A DNA stretch of 8,165 nucleotides. Origin: an uncultured Hymenobacter sp. (GTDB lineage: Bacteria > Bacteroidota > Bacteroidia > Cytophagales > Hymenobacteraceae). The first letter of the stretch is position 1. Each line of letters begins with the position of its first letter. A program made the position numbers and the translations under genes. Below are positions 1 to 6,052 of this stretch, in pieces. The stretch lies in contig CALMOO010000081.1 of assembly GCA_937871705.1 (NCBI GenBank), positions 1-8,165 of the forward strand, written 5' to 3'. Below the pieces are notes generated by a model. The model had not been told where the DNA came from. It did not search any database and saw only the letters and a list, made by a program, of their open reading frames with translations.

Positions 1-86
1 GACTTAAGGCATGTGGCGCCTTACTTTGCGGTGGCCCAGGCACGCCGGCCTTTAATCACTTGCCCTCGAACCCATTTTTAAGTAAG

Positions 87-359
87 ATGGATACTCCCTG
101 CCACCACCTCTTGGCGCTCGACGTGCGCCACCTAAAGCACGATACCCAGCACGTATGCCCCGAGTGCGTGGCCATAGGCGATACCTGGGTGCACCTGCGC
201 GTGTGCCAGGAGTGCGGCCACGTGGGGTGCTGCGACGACTCTAAAAACAAGCACGCTACCCGGCACTTTCGGGCCACGCAGCACCCTGTTATCACCTCCG
301 CCCAGCCCGGCGAGCGCTGGGCCTGGTGCTACCCCGATGAGGCGTTTATGGAGTACTAA
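87..359 (+). CDS. UBP-type zinc finger domain protein (90 aa)
   Basis: Small protein made almost entirely of a UBP-type zinc finger (zf-UBP, the fold that binds the C-terminal Gly-Gly of free ubiquitin in eukaryotic deubiquitinases). From the ATG at 87, the candidate zinc ligands are Cys5/His7, Cys24/Cys27 (CPEC), Cys40/Cys43 (CQEC), Cys48, and a His series at 56, 60 and 66 (HATRHF...QHP), followed by the usual WAWCYPDE-like end. Bacteria lack canonical ubiquitin, so the ligand here is unknown. In other bacteria this domain is found beside or fused to CPA1 antiporters and flavin disulfide reductases (general knowledge), and both types occur in this window. It converges on the oxidoreductase, with 50 bp between the stops. 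I chose ATG 87 because it begins just before the first Cys. A TTG at 60 would add nine residues, and the frame stays open to the left edge (position 3), so a longer protein cut by the edge is possible. Confidence 0.85.
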   Translation: MDTPCHHLLALDVRHLKHDTQHVCPECVAIGDTWVHLRVCQECGHVGCCDDSKNKHATRHFRATQHPVITSAQPGERWAWCYPDEAFMEY

Positions 360-409
360 CCACCCTTAGCGCTCCGGTGGGGGTAGGGCGGTGTTAGCCA
401 ACGCCTTGC

Positions 410-1795
410 TCACGTTGCTGATAGAGGCTTTAGCTCGCCAAATACGGTCGGAATCAGCTCCGCGACGGTGGGGTGAATAAACATGTTGCGGCGCATGAAG
501 GCTGCTGTTTGCTGCGCATACATGGCCGTAATAATGCAGTGAATGGCCTCATCGCCACCCACGCCCACGATGCTGGCGCCCAGTATCTGGTCGGTTTCGG
601 CGTGTACGAGCACTTTCATGAAGCCCAGCGTTTCGCCCTTTTCCACGGCGCGGCCTACTTTGGTCATGGGCCGCTTGCCAACCAAAGCGGGCGTGCCAGC
701 GGCCCGAACTTCAGCCTCGGTGAGGCCAACTTTGGCAAAGGGCGGGTCGAGGTAAATGGCCGAGGCGGGCAGCCGGTCGCTGACGCGGCGCTGGCCGTGG
801 TCGAGCAGGTTGGCGGCCACAATCTCGAAGTCGTTGTAAGCGGTGTGGGTGAAAGCTCCTCGGCCATTGCACTCGCCCAGCGCCCAAATGCCCGGCACGG
901 CAGTCTGCAGTTCTTCATCGACGGCCAGGTAGCCGTGAGCATCGGCCGGCAAGCCTGCTTTATCCAGGCCTAAATCGTCGGTATTGGGCTGGCGGCCCAT
1001 GGCCAGCAGCAGGTGCGAGCCGCGGCTCGGGGCCGGGTCGTCTTCGCAGCTGACGTGCACCACCGGCTGGCCGTCTTCCTGCCCCAGGCTGATGCACTCG
1101 GCCCCAAGCCGCAACGTAATGCCTTCGTTCTTAAGGATTTCGGCCACTGCGGCCGCTACGTCCTCATCGTCGTGCGGCAGCAGGCGCGGATTGCGCTCCA
1201 CGAGCGTAACCTGCGAGCCCAGCCGCCGAAATAGTTGCGCAAATTCGAGGCCCACCGCCCCCGCCCCCACAATAAGCAGGTGCGTGGGCAGCTCTTGCAG
1301 GGCCAAAATCGTGCTGCTGGTGAGGTAGGGCACCTGCTCGACGCCGGGCAAAGCCGGGCGCGCCGGGCGGGCGCCCACGTTCAGGAAAATATGCGGAGCT
1401 GCCAGCACGTCGTCGCCCACTTGCATAGTCGTGGCCGACAAAAAACGCGCGGTGCCGTCAAAAACGGTGCAACCGGGCATAGTCGTTAGCCACTTCTCCA
1501 GGCCAGTGCGCGACGCCGCCACAATGGCATCCTTGCGGGCCTGCACCTGGGCTAGGTCTACCCTCAGCTCGCCAGTGGGGGGTAGGCCGTAGCTGGCGGC
1601 CTGGCGCACGGTGTGGGCGGCTTTCGCGCTGGCAATCATAGCCTTAGTAGGCGTGCAGCCCGAGTTTACGCAGGTGCCCCCAAAGTTCTTGCGCTCGACC
1701 AGCGCCACCCGCCAGCCTGCGGCCGTGAGCCGGCCGGCCAGCGCCGGGCCCGCCTGACCTGCTCCAATAATCAACGCATCAAAGGAGTGATTCAT
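410..1795 (-). CDS. FAD-dependent pyridine nucleotide-disulfide oxidoreductase (mercuric reductase-like)
   Basis: A 461-residue flavoprotein of the glutathione/dihydrolipoamide/mercuric reductase superfamily, at the usual length. It is cytosolic and expected to move electrons from NAD(P)H through FAD to an active-site disulfide. Visible parts are: the FAD dinucleotide fold GAGQAG at 11-16; the redox disulfide GGTCVNSGC with Cys42 and Cys47, then TPTK; a second nucleotide fold GAGAVG at 177-182; the late FAD-binding segment containing GIWALGECNG; and a C-terminal dimerisation domain with the active-site HPTVAE pair (His441, Glu446). It has no N-terminal heavy-metal domain and no C-terminal vicinal cysteines, both typical of true MerA, so mercury reduction is unlikely even though automated labels often say so. 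No lipoate-pathway genes adjoin it. The ATG at 1795 lies ten residues before the FAD motif, and no Shine-Dalgarno sequence is visible. The substrate is unknown. Confidence 0.93.
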   Translation of the reverse strand: MNHSFDALIIGAGQAGPALAGRLTAAGWRVALVERKNFGGTCVNSGCTPTKAMIASAKAAHTVRQAASYGLPPTGELRVDLAQVQARKDAIVAASRTGLEKWLTTMPGCTVFDGTARFLSATTMQVGDDVLAAPHIFLNVGARPARPALPGVEQVPYLTSSTILALQELPTHLLIVGAGAVGLEFAQLFRRLGSQVTLVERNPRLLPHDDEDVAAAVAEILKNEGITLRLGAECISLGQEDGQPVVHVSCEDDPAPSRGSHLLLAMGRQPNTDDLGLDKAGLPADAHGYLAVDEELQTAVPGIWALGECNGRGAFTHTAYNDFEIVAANLLDHGQRRVSDRLPASAIYLDPPFAKVGLTEAEVRAAGTPALVGKRPMTKVGRAVEKGETLGFMKVLVHAETDQILGASIVGVGGDEAIHCIITAMYAQQTAAFMRRNMFIHPTVAELIPTVFGELKPLSAT

Positions 1796-2364
1796 AAAGA
1801 AGGGCCCTGGGTAAGTGATGACAGCTTAGCTCGATGGCCGGTTTGCGCGGCGCCGGCTGAAAACGCGTAAAGCATTCAGCTACAAGTATACCACGCTATA
1901 GCAAATGTCGCTCGCCTAACCATAGCCACAATTACCCTGACCTACTGATAACCAGCTTACTGGGCGCCTCTGGGGAATATCACCAGGAGATGAGCAAGCA
2001 CCAGTTCAGCACGGATAACCAGCGCTCTGAAATACCCATTCAGCCTGCTGGGCGCAGCCGTAAACGCACTACTTATTTCACTTACGGTAAGCTGGAAAAC
2101 CGCTCTATAACCATCTCTAGGCCAACTGAAAAGCTACGTTAACAGGAAAGTGCTAATTTTTACGTCCAATACTGGGAAAAAGCCAAACCATACAGTGGGT
2201 CTTCACGTTTGTTAATGAGTGAGTGGTTACTAACTGCTACACTTTGCAGTGGGTGCGCCTTTTTGTAAACTGTCAGGACACCTACTACGCGTCTGAATAG
2301 TAGCGCGATGTGATGAACTGTTGTTGAAAATCAGCGGTCTATAAGTATGTGAACTTGACTGTTA
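1796..2364. other. Gene-poor, relatively AT-rich intergenic region
   Basis: A stretch of 569 bp between the divergently oriented oxidoreductase (minus) and the small membrane protein (plus), so it should carry promoters for both. It is visibly poorer in G and C than the flanking genes. I found no confident Bacteroidota-type promoter (TTG, spacer, TAnnTTTG). The nearest candidate is TTG at 2321-2323 with TATAAG at 2340-2345, 16 bp apart and 19 bp before the small gene, which is weak. A 6-bp inverted repeat CTACTA/TAGTAG lies at 2282-2287 and 2298-2303. The only coding signal is the open frame 1861-2142, listed separately. No RNA gene or mobile-element end was recognised. Confidence 0.6.
1990..2142 (+). 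CDS. Possible small basic protein or gene remnant (50 codons)
   Basis: An uncertain call. The frame is open from 1861 (after TGA at 1858-1860) to a TAA at 2140-2142, 94 codons in all, but its only ATG is at 1990. AGGAG abuts that ATG directly with no spacer, too close for a normal ribosome site. The 50-residue product begins MSKHQFSTDN, is rich in Arg and Lys (GRSRKRTTYF in the middle, PTEKLR at the end), and has no membrane span, signal peptide or motif I recognise. The in-frame sequence before the ATG also reads like ordinary protein (LLGASGEYHQE), which would fit a decayed gene that has lost its 5' end. A 94-codon open run has roughly a one percent chance in a given random frame, so coincidence is not excluded. 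Confidence 0.22.
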   Translation: MSKHQFSTDNQRSEIPIQPAGRSRKRTTYFTYGKLENRSITISRPTEKLR

Positions 2365-2595
2365 GTGATGAAAGCCTCCCATCCCACCCATCGCCACCTC
2401 CGTTCCCAGGTCAACTACGCGGCATCCGCTGAAAAACCCGGGCTTCCCATCGGCGTTATTCGCACGGCTTTGCTACTGCTGGCTTTCGTGGTCACCGTCC
2501 TTGGGCTGCTATTGTACTTTTATTTGCGTCCCCATTCTACTGCCTCGCTCCCGCATCCAGTTTCGGCAGCGCGGTCGGTGAGCAGTACGCAATGA
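2365..2595 (+). CDS. Predicted small single-pass membrane protein
   Basis: A 76-codon frame starting GTG ATG. Translation could begin at GTG 2365 or, more likely, ATG 2368 (75 aa). The product has a polar N-terminal part rich in His and Lys/Arg (about residues 1-29), one strongly hydrophobic segment at about 30-53 (VIRTALLLLAFVVTVLGLLL and on to YFYL), then an Arg-Pro and a short Ser/Ala/Pro-rich tail. This is the layout of a small inner-membrane peptide or an uncleaved anchor. No family is recognised and no Shine-Dalgarno sequence is visible. It stands alone on the plus strand between two minus-strand genes and faces the antiporter gene tail to tail (152 bp between stops). It could be a regulator or accessory peptide of a neighbouring transporter, but nothing in the sequence shows this. 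The hydrophobic core makes it more credible than a random frame. Confidence 0.45.
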   Translation: MMKASHPTHRHLRSQVNYAASAEKPGLPIGVIRTALLLLAFVVTVLGLLLYFYLRPHSTASLPHPVSAARSVSSTQ

Positions 2596-2677
2596 GCAAA
2601 CCAGTGCACGCACAAGTACTTGGTTGATAAGGGAATATAGGTCAGAGAATTGGGTCTGTAAAACAGCGATGGTAGTA

Positions 2678-2716
2678 GCGGCTACCCGGCCGGTTATAGC
2701 TGAGCGTTGTAGCCGC
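2678..2716. repeat. Inverted repeat between convergent genes (weak terminator candidate)
   Basis: GCGGCTAC at 2678-2685 is repeated in reverse complement as GTAGCCGC at 2709-2716, separated by 23 nt. It sits between the ends of the small membrane protein (plus) and the antiporter (minus), where a bidirectional terminator would be expected. The loop is long and there is no adjoining T-tract on either strand, so termination is only a positional guess. Confidence 0.25.
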
Positions 2717-2747
2717 CCTTATGGCCGCACCCACAGCGGCGCCGTAG

Positions 2748-3995
2748 CTATAAAGGTTGCCGAAGGCCGCGCTGGAGGCGAGCCGCTAAGGGCCCGATGG
2801 TGAGGCCCTGCCCTAAGATAGAAAACACGACGACTACGTAGGTGATGGCCACCAGCAGGTCGCGGGGCATGGCGGGGGGTAGGGATAAAGCCAGCGCTAC
2901 CGAGATGCCGCCACGCAGGCCCCAGGTAAGCACGGCCAGGTTGAAATCGGAAAACTCGCGCCGTGCTCGCAGCATGCTCAGCGGGATGCTGACCGACACG
3001 AGCCGTGCCAGCAGCACCAGCAACACTGCCACCAGGCCCGCGCCTACGTAGAGCCCACTGATGCGCAGCACCAGAACTTCGAGGCCCATGAGCACGAAGA
3101 GCAGCGCGTTGAGCACGCCATCAATCAGCTCCCAGAATTTATCGACGTAGTCTTCGGTTTCGGCCGACATCACGCGGCGGCCGTGGCTGCCCACGATAAT
3201 GCCCGCCACTACCATGGCCAGCGGCCCCGACGTGTGCAGCCGCGTAGCCAGCACCGAGCCGCCCATGACAAGGGCCAGCGTCAGCAGCACCTCTAGCTGG
3301 TAGTTGTTGACGTTGCGCAGCATGCGGTACACCACGTAGCCCAGCGCCGCGCCTAGGGCCAGGCCGCCTACCCCCTCGCGCAGCAGCAGCAGCAGCACCT
3401 GGCTCGGCACTACGGCACCGGCGCCCAGGCGGGCCACCGACAGCACCGTGGCAAACAGTACCACGCCTACCCCGTCATTAAAGAGTGATTCGCCCGCAAT
3501 GTTGGTTTCCAGCGCTTTAGGCAAGCCCACCTTGGTCAGAATACCGAGTACCGCCACGGGGTCGGTGGGCGAGATGAGGCTGCCAAACAGCAGGCAGTAC
3601 ACCAAATCGAGGGGCAGGCCAAGCAGCGGCAGCACCAAGTACAGGCTACCCCCCACCATAAAAGTAGAGATGACCGTGCCCAGCGTGGCGAGCAGTAGCA
3701 CCGGCAGCCGCTGCTCGCCCAGGCTGCGCGTGTCGAGGTGCACGGCCCCGGCAAACAGCAAAAAGCTAAGCATATACTGCATCAGCACGGTATGAAATTC
3801 GATGGTGCGCACCAGCTCCACTAGCTCTACCACGGCCGGCACGCCTAGTCGCCCCAGGCCCACCATGCCCAGCGAGCACACCAGCGAAATGACCATGAGC
3901 CCGATGGTGGCCGGCAAGTGCAGGAAGCGGTAGTTGGCATAGGCAAACAGGGCCGCCACCACGAGCAGCAGCGAAAACGTTGAGTATACTTCCAT
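2748..3995 (-). CDS. CPA1-family cation/proton antiporter (NhaP-like)
   Basis: A 415-residue, very hydrophobic inner-membrane protein with about a dozen predicted spans and almost no cytoplasmic tail. Family hallmarks are clear: the core motif SPTDPVAV at 142-149 (Asp145), the ESLFNDGVGVV segment at 169-179 with the Asn173-Asp174 pair typical of electroneutral CPA1 exchangers, and WGLRGGISVALALSLP at 358-373, the conserved Arg-Gly-Gly helix near the end. It should exchange Na+ and/or K+ for H+; the preferred ion cannot be told from sequence. It ends soon after the last span, so the large C-terminal regulatory domain of many relatives (RCK/TrkA-C or cNMP) is absent. It lies 192 bp downstream of the histidine kinase on the same strand, behind a strong hairpin (4019-4058), so it may have its own promoter. 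GGAG lies about 10 nt before the chosen ATG. Confidence 0.93.
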   Translation of the reverse strand: MEVYSTFSLLLVVAALFAYANYRFLHLPATIGLMVISLVCSLGMVGLGRLGVPAVVELVELVRTIEFHTVLMQYMLSFLLFAGAVHLDTRSLGEQRLPVLLLATLGTVISTFMVGGSLYLVLPLLGLPLDLVYCLLFGSLISPTDPVAVLGILTKVGLPKALETNIAGESLFNDGVGVVLFATVLSVARLGAGAVVPSQVLLLLLREGVGGLALGAALGYVVYRMLRNVNNYQLEVLLTLALVMGGSVLATRLHTSGPLAMVVAGIIVGSHGRRVMSAETEDYVDKFWELIDGVLNALLFVLMGLEVLVLRISGLYVGAGLVAVLLVLLARLVSVSIPLSMLRARREFSDFNLAVLTWGLRGGISVALALSLPPAMPRDLLVAITYVVVVFSILGQGLTIGPLAARLQRGLRQPL

Positions 3996-4018
3996 AGAAC
4001 TCGGGCTCCGCCTAAAAC

Positions 4019-4058
4019 TGCTTTAGCGAGCCGCCCCACGGAGCACCTCGCTAAAGCA
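4019..4058 (-). terminator. 12-bp perfect hairpin between kinase and antiporter genes
   Basis: TGCTTTAGCGAG at 4019-4030 and its exact reverse complement at 4047-4058 form a 12-bp stem around a 16-nt loop. Read on the minus strand, the direction of both flanking genes, the stem is followed by GTTTTAGG, a short T-run. That fits a modest intrinsic terminator closing the kinase transcript about 130 nt after its stop. It also lies 23 bp ahead of the antiporter ATG, so it could instead act as a leader structure or operator for that gene. A second compact GC hairpin (CCCCC at 4163-4167, GGGGG at 4172-4176, loop TCCA) lies between it and the kinase stop. Confidence 0.5.
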
Positions 4059-4187
4059 CTTGCTCGACCAAGCAGGTAGCGCCCAAACTAGCGCCTCAAG
4101 CGCGTAGTACGTAGCCACCCACTTACTAGATAGCCCTCGCCGCGAATTAGCCAGTGCCCTACCCCCCTCCAGGGGGAGAAGCTGAGC

Positions 4188-5972
4188 CTACGCCAGCGGC
4201 AGCGTGAAGATGAAGGTGCTGCCGCTGCCCAGTTCGCTCTCCACCCACAGCCTGCCCCCCTGCGTGGTAATAAATTCGCGGGCAATGCTCAGGCCCAGGC
4301 CCGAACCGCCGCGGTAGCCGGTTTTGTCCGGAATCTGGGCGAAGCGCTGGAAAATGCGCTCGTGGTTTTCGGCCGCAATGCCCGGGCCACGGTCTTGCAC
4401 GCTCACTTGCACAAAATTGCCGGCCAGGGCGGCGCGCACGGTCAGCTTTTCGCCCTCGGGCGAGTAGCGAATACCGTTGGCCATCAGGTTAATAAGTACC
4501 CAGGTGGCTTTCTCCACGTCGGCGCGCACGGCGGGCAGGCCTGGCGCCAGCTGCAAGTCGAGCACCAGCTGCTTATCGGCTATCTGCGGCTGCACGGTGG
4601 CCGTAGCGTAGCCCAGCACATCGGCCAGGTCAGTAGGCCGTATGTCGAGCTGAATGCCCGTGCCTAGGTCGAGGCGCGACACGTCGAGCAGCTCGCCTAC
4701 CATGCGCTGCAAGCGCTGCGTTTCCTGCCGAATATTGCTGGTAATGAGGAGCCGCTCCTCGGCGGGCAGGCGCTCGTCTTGCAGCAGCTTAGTATTGAGA
4801 TTGATGCTGGAAAGCGGCGTTTTCAGCTCGTGCGAGACCGTGGCCAGGAAGTTCGACTTCACTTGGTCGAGCTTCTTAAAATCCGACACGTTGCGCAAGG
4901 TCAGAATTTGGCCCACAAACTCGATTTTCTCGGTGGCTTCGTTGAACGATACCAGGTCTTGCACCGCCAGCCGGTAGAAGGCTTCCTCGCCGCGCTGGGC
5001 AATGTGCAGCAGCGGCGCTTCGGCCACGGCGGCCTCGCGGTTGGGCGCGTCCAGGGGCTTGAGCATGGTTTGGAAAAGGTCGTTTTCGAGCCGCACAATA
5101 GAGGCCGGACGGCCCACCAGCTTGTCGGGGGGTAGGCCCAGCAGCTCGCACATGACGGGGTTGGCCAGGATAATCTGGCGGCTTTCGTCCAGCACCAGCA
5201 AGCCTTCATCCAGCGTATTCACGATGCTGGCGGCCCGGTTGCGCGCCGTTATCAGCTCGGCCGTGGTCGAGGTGCGGTACTCGCGCAGCTGGCCCAGCAT
5301 GCGATTAAAGGCCAGCGCCACTAGCCCAAACTCATCGTGGCTTTCCTGCGGAATGCTCGACGAAAAGTTGCGGTCCGTGGCGTGGTTCAGGGCCGCCGTG
5401 AGCTTGTGCAGCGGCTGCACGGCGGCTTCGGGCACGCTCCCCACGAGGCCCAAGGCCAGCAGCGCGGCCAGCGTTACGAAGATGATGAGGTTGCTATTGG
5501 CCTGGTCGGCGCGGCGGTTGGCGGCTTCGGTTTTATGGTTCAGCGCGTCGGTATTCAGCGCCATCATCTGGTAGGTGAAGCCCCCGAGCACTACTACAGC
5601 CTCGGCCGGGTTGCCTAGCCGGGTGGCGGGGTCAAGCATCGCCTGCTGCTGGCGCCGCTGTAGCTGCTGCGTCCGCTTCCACAGGCTATCTACCACCTGT
5701 TGCTCGCCAGGTTCAGTCACGTTGCGGTCTTCCTCACGCAGGGCGGCTTCAAAGTGGGCCATGCCCGCGGTGTCGGCTAGCGGCTGCCGCGACAGCTGGT
5801 CGAGGCTCTTGAGCATGCGCAAGCCCAGGTTCACGGAGTATAAGTTGGCCTTCAGCACGTCGTGCGAGCTGCGGTCGAGCTGCCGCAGCGAGTAGTAGGC
5901 GTAGCCGCCAATGCTAAGCAGCAGCAGCAGCATGGCCAAGAAGCCGAGGGTAATTTTCGTTTTAAGATTCAT
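4188..5972 (-). CDS. Membrane sensor histidine kinase (HAMP-PAS-HisKA-HATPase)
   Basis: A 594-residue two-component sensor kinase. Order of parts: a first membrane helix at about 7-27; a helical periplasmic region at about 30-160 rich in Gln and charged residues; a second membrane helix at about 162-180; a HAMP linker at about 181-233; a PAS domain at about 245-365; a HisKA domain with the phospho-acceptor His381 in SHELKTP; and a HATPase domain with N-box NLMANGIRYSP (495-505), G1 DRGPGI (527-532), F-box FQRF (541-544) and G2 GSGLGL (556-561). All catalytic boxes are intact. It follows the short KdpD by 80 bp on the same strand, with a 13-bp hairpin between them, and so probably supplies the kinase activity that KdpD lacks. 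It has none of the four KdpD membrane helices, so its periplasmic region and PAS domain must sense something different. No response regulator lies nearby in the window. Confidence 0.95.
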   Translation of the reverse strand: MNLKTKITLGFLAMLLLLLSIGGYAYYSLRQLDRSSHDVLKANLYSVNLGLRMLKSLDQLSRQPLADTAGMAHFEAALREEDRNVTEPGEQQVVDSLWKRTQQLQRRQQQAMLDPATRLGNPAEAVVVLGGFTYQMMALNTDALNHKTEAANRRADQANSNLIIFVTLAALLALGLVGSVPEAAVQPLHKLTAALNHATDRNFSSSIPQESHDEFGLVALAFNRMLGQLREYRTSTTAELITARNRAASIVNTLDEGLLVLDESRQIILANPVMCELLGLPPDKLVGRPASIVRLENDLFQTMLKPLDAPNREAAVAEAPLLHIAQRGEEAFYRLAVQDLVSFNEATEKIEFVGQILTLRNVSDFKKLDQVKSNFLATVSHELKTPLSSINLNTKLLQDERLPAEERLLITSNIRQETQRLQRMVGELLDVSRLDLGTGIQLDIRPTDLADVLGYATATVQPQIADKQLVLDLQLAPGLPAVRADVEKATWVLINLMANGIRYSPEGEKLTVRAALAGNFVQVSVQDRGPGIAAENHERIFQRFAQIPDKTGYRGGSGLGLSIAREFITTQGGRLWVESELGSGSTFIFTLPLA

Positions 5973-6001
5973 AGGAGTGTAACTATTGGCTGTTGGCGGG
6001 T

Positions 6002-6038
6002 AGCTGCTTGGCTAACGAAAGGCTATTAGCCAGCAGCT
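6002..6038 (-). promoter_or_regulatory. Intercistronic hairpin between kdpD-like and kinase genes
   Basis: AGCTGC-T-TGGCTAA at 6002-6015 pairs with TTAGCCA-GCAGCT at 6026-6038: 13 base pairs with one bulged base (6008) and a 10-nt loop. It fills much of the 80-bp gap between the kdpD-like stop (6053) and the kinase start (5972). No T-run follows on the minus strand, so a plain intrinsic terminator is unlikely. A processing, stabilising or attenuating element that sets kinase level relative to KdpD is a reasonable inference. Confidence 0.5.
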
Positions 6039-6052
6039 CATAGCCCGCATAA

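Noticed and set aside
56..295. Minus-strand frame of 79 codons at the left end
   Set aside because: Antisense to the zinc-finger gene, whose Cys/His pattern is clear.
360..380. CCACC/GGTGG stem in the 50-bp gap between the convergent genes
   Set aside because: Only five base pairs with an 11-nt loop and no T-run; indistinguishable from chance.
473..973. Long plus-strand frame of 166 codons
   Set aside because: It lies wholly opposite the flavin oxidoreductase, whose motifs are unambiguous; long antisense frames are common in GC-rich genes and the translation has no family features.
410..1795. Naming the oxidoreductase merA
   Set aside because: The heavy-metal domain and C-terminal cysteine pair are missing and no mer genes are nearby.
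2321..2345. Promoter TTG-16-TATAAG ahead of the small membrane protein
   Set aside because: It does not match the Bacteroidota consensus TAnnTTTG or its usual spacing; too weak to list as a feature.
5002..5574. Plus-strand frame of 190 codons
   Set aside because: Antisense shadow of the histidine kinase; low-complexity Ser/Arg-rich translation typical of a GC-rich complementary strand.
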